Source: Stenotrophomonas sp. BIO128-Bstrain
GTDB taxonomy: Bacteria; Pseudomonadota; Gammaproteobacteria; Xanthomonadales; Xanthomonadaceae
DNA: 64,000 nucleotides
Assembly (NCBI RefSeq): GCF_030128875.1
Contig: NZ_CP124620.1
Location: 620,001-684,000, forward strand
Reading direction: 5' to 3'
Below, one piece after another: positions 8,999 through 15,278 of this stretch (positions within the stretch are counted from its first letter, which is position 1; the number at the start of each line of letters is the position of its first letter). The translations under genes and the position numbers were made by a program. The notes beneath the pieces were generated by a model. The model saw only the letters and a list, made by a program, of their open reading frames with translations, did no database searches and was not told where the DNA came from.

Positions 8999-9103
8999 CC
9001 CCGAAGCGACCGGCAGGCCCCTCGGCAAATGTCCCCCGGCCGCCGCCTGGCGGCGACGGCCTCCTCCTTGATTTTGCCCAGGAGCCTACCGGCCGCTTCG
9101 GGG
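8999..9103 (-). other. Structured palindromic element A (candidate ncRNA or hairpin element)
   Basis: Read on the minus strand, an outer stem (CCCCGAAGCGGCCGGTAGGC with its 3' partner) closes on an internal conserved core GGGCAAAATCAAGGAGGAG / CCGGGGGACATTTGCC and an apical stem-loop. The mismatches in the outer and apical stems are G-U wobbles when read on the minus strand. A related element (B) lies nearby in inverted orientation with the same core but a different outer stem. Confidence 0.55.
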
Positions 9104-9172
9104 CTCGTGCGCGGTGGTAGGCGTACTGCAAACATGTGCTTGCTGAGGGGGGCGCCAGTGGCTGGATACGAT

Positions 9173-9264
9173 GGGCCTCGCTGCGCTTGTGGGCGAAATC
9201 AAGGAGGAGGGGACGGCCGCAGGCCGGCACCGGGGGACATTCGCCGACAAGCGTAGCGAGGCCC
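9173..9264 (+). other. Structured palindromic element B (candidate ncRNA or hairpin element)
   Basis: On the plus strand, the outer stem GGGCCTCGCTGCGCTTGT pairs with ACAAGCGTAGCGAGGCCC with a single G-U wobble. The core GGGCGAAATCAAGGAGGAG / CCGGGGGACATTCGCCG matches element A, and the A-T pair at the stem base of A is replaced by G-C here. A small apical stem CGGCC-GCA-GGCCG sits on top. No family assignment was possible by eye. Confidence 0.55.
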
Positions 9265-9353
9265 AGCGCTCGACACACCGGCCGCCCCCGCCAGTGAACA
9301 GTTGAAGCGTTGCGCGCGCCAGGCAACCACCCTGAATCCGCACCGTAAACCCC

Positions 9354-9383
9354 TGTATCACCCGGTGTAACACCCGTGATACA
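9354..9383. promoter_or_regulatory. Dyad, candidate enhancer (activator) site for the fap-like operon
   Basis: TGTATCAC and GTGATACA form a perfect 8-bp inverted repeat around an inner near-palindrome GGTGTAACACC. The centre lies about 170 bp upstream of the sigma-54 promoter, a usual distance for enhancer-binding proteins. TGTAACA recurs at 9459-9465. Binding by the neighbouring sigma-54 activator is an inference. Confidence 0.55.
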
Positions 9384-9528
9384 CCCGCACCGCGTCTACC
9401 TGTCAGCAACGCGTGATCACCGCACCGACCCATTCATTCGCCCAAATGCCAACGCCCCTGTAACAGCAATGTTGCGTGCGACTAACCCGAACCGCACGGA
9501 AAGCTAGGATGCACGGGCGTCCAGAACT

Positions 9529-9544
9529 TGGCACGAATGCTGCT
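9529..9544 (+). promoter_or_regulatory. Sigma-54 (RpoN) promoter of the fap-like operon
   Basis: TGGCACGAATGCTGCT matches the consensus TGGCACG-N4-TTGCW at all but one position, with the invariant GG (9530-9531) and GC (9542-9543) exactly 10 bp apart. The expected start of transcription is near 9555, about 20 bp before the ATG at 9575. A sigma-54-dependent activator is encoded at the other end of the locus. Confidence 0.8.
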
Positions 9545-9574
9545 CCACCCCTCCGCATGTCATCGGAGGTCGCC

Positions 9575-10105
9575 ATGGACAGCGTTGCCGCACACCGCAC
9601 ACGACACACCACCCTGTGGCTGCTCGCCGCTGCACTCGCCGTGCCGGCCGCCGCCAACGCCTCTGGCGCACGCCAGGGCGTCAAGGCCCAGCCCGGCGAA
9701 ATCGTCCTCCTGCGTGACGTCTCCGCACGACCGGCCTATCGCCCCGCACCTCCGGGCATGGCCCTCATCGCAGACCCCTCGCCGCGCCGCGAAATCGGCC
9801 ACGCTCTCGGCACCTCCACCGGCATGGATGAACTCAGCGATGACGATTACGCCTCGCTCGGCTCCAACACCGGTGCCGGCATTCCGCGCAACGCCACCAC
9901 CATCGAGCGCGTCACCGGGCATACCGTCAACGGCACGCTCGGCAAGGTCACCGACAGCGGCATGCTGTCCAGCGGCCAGTTCAGCAACACCATCGGCGGA
10001 CCCATGGGCGCGGTCGGCAACGCGACCCGCGGCATTGGCGACCAGGTGCGCGGTGCGCTGGCCCAGTTCCCGCTCGGCCAGCCTGCGGGCGGGCCCGGCA
10101 AATGA
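9575..10105 (+). CDS. FapA-like exported protein of the amyloid locus
   Basis: This 176-aa protein begins at 9575, chosen for GGAGG at about 9564-9568 and the N-terminal signal peptide LWLLAAALAVPAAANA. The mature part starts with PGEIVLLRDVSARPAYR and contains ADPSPRREIGHAL and MDELSDDDYASLGSNTG, then a Gly-rich tail. Position and style fit FapA, the first gene of Pseudomonas fap operons, which affects the assembly and composition of the fibril and is thought to act as a periplasmic chaperone. Sequence similarity to FapA was judged by eye only. The stop overlaps the start of the next gene (ATGA), so the two are coupled. Confidence 0.65.
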   Translation: MDSVAAHRTRHTTLWLLAAALAVPAAANASGARQGVKAQPGEIVLLRDVSARPAYRPAPPGMALIADPSPRREIGHALGTSTGMDELSDDDYASLGSNTGAGIPRNATTIERVTGHTVNGTLGKVTDSGMLSSGQFSNTIGGPMGAVGNATRGIGDQVRGALAQFPLGQPAGGPGK

Positions 10106-10740
10106 ACACCGTCCTGCGCACCGCACTGCTCACGGGCCTGATGCTCGCGCCGTTGGCCGCGCATGCCCAGCAGGGCAACGACTACGCCGCGATGCTGTCC
10201 TATCTCAACCAGAGCCGCATCGACGGCCGCACCCTGGCCGGCGCCGATGGCGCCATGACCGTCAACATGGCCGCCGGTGATCTCAACCAGCAGGCCAACC
10301 TGATGGGCATCGCCAACGGCCGCAACGCCCACATCAATGTCGATGCGCGCCAGCAGCAGTCCAACAACCTCAGCATCAGCGACACCGCCATGGACGCCAG
10401 CGCCACGATCGGCGGCCAGGCACTGAACGGCGCCAGCGGCGTCGCATCGATCAACCAGGCCAGCGGCAATGGTAACGCGACGCTCAACGTCGTCACCGCC
10501 ACGCTGGCGCAACAGGGCATACGCGAAACGAACGACGAGGCCTTGGCCGCGTCGGGCGCGCTCGCGTCAGCAGGGGGGCAGGGGGCCGTCAACAGCGGTC
10601 GGTCGGCCGGAACTCGCAGGGTGGCGGTCGAAGCCTCCGCACTGCAGGGATTCGACGGCGTCCTGCAACTCAATCAGATCGCGGGATCCGGCAACGCCAC
10701 CGCAAACCAACTGAGCATTTCGGTGCAGTCCACCCCGTGA
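10102..10740 (+). CDS. FapB-like minor amyloid/nucleator subunit
   Basis: This 212-aa protein has a signal peptide (LLTGLMLAPLAAHA) and three imperfect repeats of the Fap type. The repeats are MTVNMAAGDLNQQANL (about residues 52-67), GVASINQASGNGNATLN (about 115-131) and GVLQLNQIAGSGNATANQL (about 186-204). Such G-x-N-x-A-x-G-x-x-N-x-x-x-N repeats form the beta-rich amyloid core in FapB and FapC. In Pseudomonas, FapB is a minor fibril component proposed to nucleate FapC. No cysteine is present in the mature protein. The gene overlaps the FapA-like gene by four bases and is 44 bp before the major-subunit gene. Confidence 0.7.
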   Translation: MNTVLRTALLTGLMLAPLAAHAQQGNDYAAMLSYLNQSRIDGRTLAGADGAMTVNMAAGDLNQQANLMGIANGRNAHINVDARQQQSNNLSISDTAMDASATIGGQALNGASGVASINQASGNGNATLNVVTATLAQQGIRETNDEALAASGALASAGGQGAVNSGRSAGTRRVAVEASALQGFDGVLQLNQIAGSGNATANQLSISVQSTP

Positions 10741-10784
10741 GTAGTCACATCCACCCGATTGTCTGTGATGAGAGAGAGGGCACC

Positions 10785-12263
10785 ATGAACACCAACATGA
10801 AACGGACCGTACTGGCCATCGCCGTCGCCGCTGCATCCGCCTCCGCCGGCGCCAATGGCTGGGGCAATGACCGCGACAACCAGAACCAGAGCGCCAACAT
10901 CAACCACCTGCACAACGTGGCTGAAACGCGCACCAACACCAACACCGATACCAACACCGAAACCAATACCACCACCAACACCGATACCGATTCGCGCACC
11001 TGGAACCGGACCTGGAACAACACCCGCAACAACAACAGCACCACCAACACCACCATCAACGACAACGTGACGAGCAACACCAACGTCACCAGCAACCGCA
11101 ACGTGACCAGCAACCGCAACGTCACCGAGAACGTCAACAAGACCAGCAACATCCAGGCTGACGAGCGCCAGGAAAAGAACAACCACGGCGTCGACGTCAA
11201 CATTGAAAAGGACCTGCGCCTGAGCTCGGATATCAGCTTCTCGGGCGATCCGGAAATCACCGGCTCGATCGACATCGATTCGGCCGCCATCGCCGTCATC
11301 GACAACCGCCAGTCGGTCACCAACAATCTGGCCGGCAACAGCCTGGTGACCAACAGCGCCTCGATCGCCGACGACGTCGGTGCCGATGCCTCCGGCAACC
11401 TGGGCTTCAACGTCGCCGCCGGTGACAACAACGCGCAGGACAACGCCGCCTCGCTGTCCGCCGCCGATGCCTCCTTCAGCTTCGGCATGGCCGATGCGGA
11501 AGTCTTCGTCAACCAGTTCGGCGGTGGCAACACCACGATCAACTCCGGCGTGACCAACGCTGCGGGCCTGGGTGGCAATGCCTTCAGCGGTGCGTCGGGC
11601 AACATCGGCGCCAACGTCGCTTCCGGCAACAACAACGAGCAGAAGAACGCGCTCGCCGCATCGGTCGCCACCAGCGCCTATGCGACCTCGAGCATCAGCT
11701 CCAACCAGGTGTCCTCCGGCAACACCGTCAGCAACGCCGGCTACCTGCAGTCGATGACCGACACCGTGGACGTGAACCTGAGCGGTCGCGTCGCCGGCGC
11801 CACGTTGGCAGTGGGTGCGGGTCGTTACAGCGGCACGGGTAGTGCCTACCAGAAAGACAACTACTACCTGGACAGCTGGAGCGGCGCGCTGGATCACCCG
11901 AGCGGCAGCGCGAACGGCCACATCGATCTGGATAGCGATATCCAGAATGCCACCGCCAACCCGAATCGTCCGGGCGTGGGCGGCATTGCCTTCGATACCG
12001 ATGAGCGCGGCACCAGCCAGTTCGTCGAACTGGGCGTGGCCGATCTCTACGCGAGCCTGAGCGGCACCGTCTCCACCACCCGCTGGGTGAACGTGGATGC
12101 GACCAACACCGCGGCGTTGTCCGGCAGTGCGTTCTCCGGCGCCTCCGGCAACATCGGGGTGAACGTGGCCTCCGGTACCGGCAACCTGCAGGCCAACAGC
12201 CTGGCCCTGGCGGTTGCGCAGCCCTCCACCGGCGGCGGTGGCGGCGGCGGTCCGGAACAGTAA
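10785..12263 (+). CDS. FapC-like major amyloid subunit with Asn/Thr-rich domain
   Basis: This 492-aa exported protein starts at 10785 after GAGAGAGGG (an ATG at 10797 is an alternative). After the signal peptide (AIAVAAASASAGANG) comes an Asn/Thr/Asp-rich low-complexity region, about residues 45-130, with runs such as TNTNTDTNTETNTTTNTDTD. Three amyloid-type repeats follow: GNLGFNVAAGDNNAQDNA (from about residue 204), GNIGANVASGNNNEQKNALA (about 272) and GNIGVNVASGTGNLQANSLA (about 454), separated by long linkers. The C-terminus is Gly-rich. The repeat motif and genetic context match FapC, the main fibre subunit in Pseudomonas. Unlike Pseudomonas FapC, no C-terminal CxxC is present; no cysteine occurs at all. 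Confidence 0.8.
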   Translation: MNTNMKRTVLAIAVAAASASAGANGWGNDRDNQNQSANINHLHNVAETRTNTNTDTNTETNTTTNTDTDSRTWNRTWNNTRNNNSTTNTTINDNVTSNTNVTSNRNVTSNRNVTENVNKTSNIQADERQEKNNHGVDVNIEKDLRLSSDISFSGDPEITGSIDIDSAAIAVIDNRQSVTNNLAGNSLVTNSASIADDVGADASGNLGFNVAAGDNNAQDNAASLSAADASFSFGMADAEVFVNQFGGGNTTINSGVTNAAGLGGNAFSGASGNIGANVASGNNNEQKNALAASVATSAYATSSISSNQVSSGNTVSNAGYLQSMTDTVDVNLSGRVAGATLAVGAGRYSGTGSAYQKDNYYLDSWSGALDHPSGSANGHIDLDSDIQNATANPNRPGVGGIAFDTDERGTSQFVELGVADLYASLSGTVSTTRWVNVDATNTAALSGSAFSGASGNIGVNVASGTGNLQANSLALAVAQPSTGGGGGGGPEQ

Positions 12264-12308
12264 GAAGGTTGTCCGTTTTCGCAGGCAGTACGCGTTGAGC
12301 GCAACAAA

Positions 12309-12332
12309 CCCGGTCATCCGCCAATGACCGGG
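12309..12332 (+). other. mRNA hairpin 1 between major subunit and peptidase genes
   Basis: CCCGGTCAT and ATGACCGGG form a perfect 9-bp stem with a 6-nt loop, 45 bp after the subunit stop codon. There is no T-run, so it is more likely an mRNA-stabilising or partial-attenuation element than a full terminator. Confidence 0.65.
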
Positions 12333-12339
12333 CTCCCCG

Positions 12340-12378
12340 GGAGCCCCTGTCCCTTCTCCCCCTTGGGGCAGGGGCTCC
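12340..12378 (+). other. mRNA hairpin 2 between major subunit and peptidase genes
   Basis: GGAGCCCCTG pairs perfectly with CAGGGGCTCC across a pyrimidine-rich loop, immediately after hairpin 1 and 20 bp before the peptidase ATG. With hairpin 1 it could lower expression of the export genes relative to the upstream fibre subunit genes. Confidence 0.6.
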
Positions 12379-12398
12379 TTCCTGAGCCGGAGTAGACC

Positions 12399-13121
12399 AT
12401 GTCCACACGTATGCGCACCTGGATGCTGGCCTGGGCACTGTCGATGCTGATGATGCCCATCGGGCTGGTGCGGGCCGGCGACATCGGCTTCAGTGGTGTG
12501 CTGCCCAACGGGGCAGTGCTCACCCAGCGCGTGGAAAGCATGCAGGAACGGCGCTTCCGCAATGTCGTACGGCAACACACCGATTACAGCTGTGGCGCCG
12601 CTGCGCTGGCCACGATCCTGCGCTACGCCTACCACCTGGAGGCGGATGAGGGCACGGTGATCGAAGGGATGATGGGGGTCTCGGATCCACAACTGGTGCA
12701 CCAGCGTGGGTTTTCGCTGCTGGACATCAAGCGTTATGTCGAATCGATGGGCATGCGTGGACGCGGCTACCGCGTCAATGAAGAGCGCCTGCGCTCACTG
12801 CGCGTGCCCGGGCTGGTGCTGATGGATGTGCGGGGCTTCCGCCATTTCGTGGTCCTCAAGCAGGTCCGTGGCGATGTGGTGGATGTGGCCGACCCGATCC
12901 TGGGCAACCGCAGCATTCCCGTCAGCGAATTTCTCCAGGCGTGGCCGTCGCGCGCCGTGTTTGTCGTGATCGGCAGTGACTTCGATCGCAACACGGTGCT
13001 GCTGCAGCCCGTGAACGGCCGAGTGCCCGTTCGCTGTACGCCAGGCAGGGACCGATCACCGACGCGGAACTCGTCGATTTCGGATTCACCCATGCCGATC
13101 TGTTTTAAGGAGGCAACATGA
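12399..13121 (+). CDS. FapD-like C39 family cysteine peptidase, C-terminus frameshifted
   Basis: The product is 240 aa as written, with an N-terminal signal or membrane segment and a C39 (bacteriocin-processing type) peptidase fold. The expected catalytic residues are Gln59, Cys65 in TDYSCGAAAL, His149 in GFRHFVVL and Asp165 in VADPILG. FapD of Pseudomonas has the same fold and is needed for Fap export. From Cys213 the frame appears wrong. The neighbouring frame reads YARQGPITDAELVDFGFTHA and continues DLF to a stop at 13106-13108, which directly abuts the AAGGAGG ribosome site of the next gene. One extra base near 13032-13037 would restore it. The catalytic part is unaffected. This is either a recent mutation or a sequence error. 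Confidence 0.8.
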   Translation: MSTRMRTWMLAWALSMLMMPIGLVRAGDIGFSGVLPNGAVLTQRVESMQERRFRNVVRQHTDYSCGAAALATILRYAYHLEADEGTVIEGMMGVSDPQLVHQRGFSLLDIKRYVESMGMRGRGYRVNEERLRSLRVPGLVLMDVRGFRHFVVLKQVRGDVVDVADPILGNRSIPVSEFLQAWPSRAVFVVIGSDFDRNTVLLQPVNGRVPVRCTPGRDRSPTRNSSISDSPMPICFKEAT

Positions 13122-13882
13122 ACATCGCAACCTGGACGCCCGGCATCGTGCTGCTTGCCCTGCTGGGCATCGCACCGGCACATGCCGACGACAGCCGGCC
13201 CGGCAAGGGATTGAGCGAAATCCCCGATCCGGAATTGAACCTCATGCGTGGCCGCTACACCGTTGGTGGCAACACCGTGGCGTGGTTCGGGGTCACCATG
13301 GTCTCGCAATGGCAGACCGCCGGTGGGCAGTCGGCACAGAGCGCGCTGAAGCTGGGCATGGACTTCAGCCACGGCGGCAACGCGCCGAAGATCAGCTTCG
13401 CGCCCAGCGTGAGTGTCACCGCCGCGGATGCGCCACTGCCCGTGACACCCGGGCGCAGCGTGGACGCCAGCGGCCTGCAGAACGTGGCCGGCCTGAGCCA
13501 GAGCATCCAGGTCGCCGGTGACGGCAACCTGGCCAGCAACGCCACCCAGCTGACCGTGCGCGATGGCACCGCGCCAACGCCCACCGGCGAAGGCGTGAAC
13601 CTGGCCAGCGTGCACCAGGGCGGGGTCAGTGCGCTGGCTCAACTGGAAGGCAACACGGCCAAGGTGCAGTTGCAGATCGAGGGTGTCGGCGCGGTCCAGC
13701 AATGGATCCGCAACGGCAGCGTCGGGCAGAGCATCGCGCTGGGCAGTGATGGGCAATCGGTCACCAACCGGCTGCAGATCGACCTTGTCAGGCAGTCAAT
13801 GGCCAACAACGTGCCGCTCAACCAGAACGTGGCGCAGGCGATGACGCTGGTACGCGGGGTAGGTATGGGGCCGGGCCAGTGA
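13118..13882 (+). CDS. FapE-like exported protein
   Basis: This 254-aa protein has a signal peptide (IVLLALLGIAPAHA) and starts 5 bp after an ideal AAGGAGG. The mature N-terminus contains LMRGRYTVGGNTVAWFGV followed by a conserved Trp-rich MVSQWQT, resembling FapE. Further on are Fap-style segments GLSQSIQVAGDGNLASN and SVGQSIALGSDGQSVTN. In Pseudomonas, FapE is a minor secreted component found in fibrils and has been proposed as a chaperone or capping factor. The gene sits between the peptidase and porin genes, as in fap operons. Similarity was judged by eye. Confidence 0.7.
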   Translation: MNIATWTPGIVLLALLGIAPAHADDSRPGKGLSEIPDPELNLMRGRYTVGGNTVAWFGVTMVSQWQTAGGQSAQSALKLGMDFSHGGNAPKISFAPSVSVTAADAPLPVTPGRSVDASGLQNVAGLSQSIQVAGDGNLASNATQLTVRDGTAPTPTGEGVNLASVHQGGVSALAQLEGNTAKVQLQIEGVGAVQQWIRNGSVGQSIALGSDGQSVTNRLQIDLVRQSMANNVPLNQNVAQAMTLVRGVGMGPGQ

Positions 13883-13930
13883 TCCATCGGCACGGCAGGG
13901 GGAGCGTCAACACAACAGTGGGCCAAGGCA

Positions 13931-15247
13931 ATGCACACGATGATCCGCGCAACACCGCTGGCGCTGGCGGCGCTGGCACTGATGGCGGCTGCGTCCGCCC
14001 AGGCACAGGCGCAACAGCCTGCGCCGGTTGACGAGGCCGACGTCAAGGCACTGATGGCGCAGCTGGAAAGCCTCAAGGCCAACTACGCGCAGGAAGTACG
14101 TCGCCTGCGCGAACTGGACATGCAGGTGCAGGCCATGCAGGCACGGCTGACCGGCAAGACCGCGCCGGTGGCCTCCAGCGCGCCTCCCCCGCAGCAGGCC
14201 CTGCCGGCGGGCACCCCGGCCGCACCGGCCAGTGCCGATGGCTATGCCAGCTCGGCGGCCGAAGCGCAGCAGGCCAAGCAGGAGTCGCGGCGCAGCGTGG
14301 ATGATGTCAAACAGCAGCAGGCCGCACTCTTCAGCCGCCGCTTCACGATTGAAAACAGCCTTTCCTACGCCCGCTACGACCGCAAGCAGCTCAGCCTCAA
14401 CGGCTTCCTGGCGCTGGATGCGATCTTCCTCGGCAACATCGCCATCGAGAACGTGGAGTCGGACACGCTGACCTACAACGTGGCCGCGCGCTGGGGCATC
14501 AGCCCGCGCCTGACCTTGAACCTGGACGTGCCGTACCTGGCGCGCAAGACGGTGTTCCAGAAGGGCGGTGCCGGTGGCTCGGCCGCGGCCATCGCGCAGG
14601 AAGAGACCACGGGAAACGGCATCGGCGACGTTGGCCTGAGCGCCAACTACCGGCTGTTCGCCGAACGCGGGCGGCTGCCCGAGACCGTGCTCACCGTGGG
14701 CGCGACCGCGCCGACCGGGCGGGCGCCGTACGGGCTGGACTGGAAGGTGCTCGAGCGCGATGACGATGACTTCATCCGCTTTGCCGTGCCCGAGCAGCAA
14801 CCGACCGGCAACGGCGTGTGGCAGGCCAACGTCGGCCTGTCGGCCGTGAAGACCGCCGACCCGGCGATCCTGTTCGCCAACATCGGTTACATCCATTCCT
14901 TCCCGCGCAGCTTCGATGACATTGATGCCAACCCGGACACCACCAACCCGGGCGACGTGAAGCTTGGAGGCTCCTATTACTTCGGCGCCGGCGTGGCGTT
15001 CGCGTTCAATGAGCGCACCAGCCTGAGCATTTCCTTCAGTGACAAGCTGAGTGCGCGTGCCTCCACGCGCTACAAGAACGGGCAGTGGTTGAAGGTGATC
15101 GGCAGCGACGCCAATGCAGGCACGCTCAACCTGGGCATCACCTATGCGCTCAACCAGAAAACGACCCTGGTCAGCCTGCTGGGTATCGGCCTGACCCCGG
15201 ATGCGCCGGACTTCACCCTGGCCTTCAAAGTGCCGTACAGCCTGTGA
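13931..15247 (+). CDS. FapF-like outer-membrane amyloid export channel
   Basis: This 438-aa protein has a signal peptide (LALAALALMAAASAQA). A helical, probably coiled-coil segment follows at about residues 34-75 (DVKALMAQLESLKANYAQEV ...), then an Ala/Pro linker and a second helical patch near 115-135. A C-terminal beta-barrel spans about 165-438, with alternating strands such as LTYNVAARWGISPRLTLNLD and a typical hydrophobic end (FTLAFKVPYSL). FapF of Pseudomonas is a trimeric 12-strand channel with an N-terminal coiled coil that gates export of FapB, FapC and FapE. Length and architecture agree. It is the last gene of the operon, converging on the regulator gene. Confidence 0.8.
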   Translation: MHTMIRATPLALAALALMAAASAQAQAQQPAPVDEADVKALMAQLESLKANYAQEVRRLRELDMQVQAMQARLTGKTAPVASSAPPPQQALPAGTPAAPASADGYASSAAEAQQAKQESRRSVDDVKQQQAALFSRRFTIENSLSYARYDRKQLSLNGFLALDAIFLGNIAIENVESDTLTYNVAARWGISPRLTLNLDVPYLARKTVFQKGGAGGSAAAIAQEETTGNGIGDVGLSANYRLFAERGRLPETVLTVGATAPTGRAPYGLDWKVLERDDDDFIRFAVPEQQPTGNGVWQANVGLSAVKTADPAILFANIGYIHSFPRSFDDIDANPDTTNPGDVKLGGSYYFGAGVAFAFNERTSLSISFSDKLSARASTRYKNGQWLKVIGSDANAGTLNLGITYALNQKTTLVSLLGIGLTPDAPDFTLAFKVPYSL

Positions 15248-15278
15248 GCGCGACCGCTCACACGCTGCACCCTGCGGC

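Larger units (their letters stand above)
8972..9574. other. 603-bp gene-free region: structured elements and fap-like control region
   Basis: No convincing gene was found in this stretch. It holds two palindromic elements (8999-9103 and 9173-9264), then a control region with a dyad at 9354-9383, a second partial dyad around 9459-9476 and a sigma-54 promoter at 9529-9544 before the first fap-like gene. Open frames across the palindromes have no ribosome site and consist of stem sequence read as codons. Confidence 0.75.

Noticed and set aside
8999..9264. Integron attC sites
   Set aside because: The imperfect palindromes with variable stems recalled attC, but no GTTRRRY/RYYYAAC core pair, gene cassettes or integrase were found.
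8981..9326. Open frames on both strands across the palindromic elements
   Set aside because: They merely translate the stems of elements A and B, have no ribosome site, and the two strands give equally long frames.
10102..12263. Curli (CsgA/CsgB) genes
   Set aside because: Repeats were compared with the curli pattern S-x5-Q-x-G-x-N-x-A-x-Q. The spacing and the C39 peptidase plus coiled-coil porin fit Fap instead, and no csgD/E/F/G-like genes are present.
15244..15261. Terminator at the end of the fapF-like gene
   Set aside because: GTGAGCG-CGAC-CGCTCAC forms a hairpin but overlaps the stop codon and has no T-run. Termination there is not supported.
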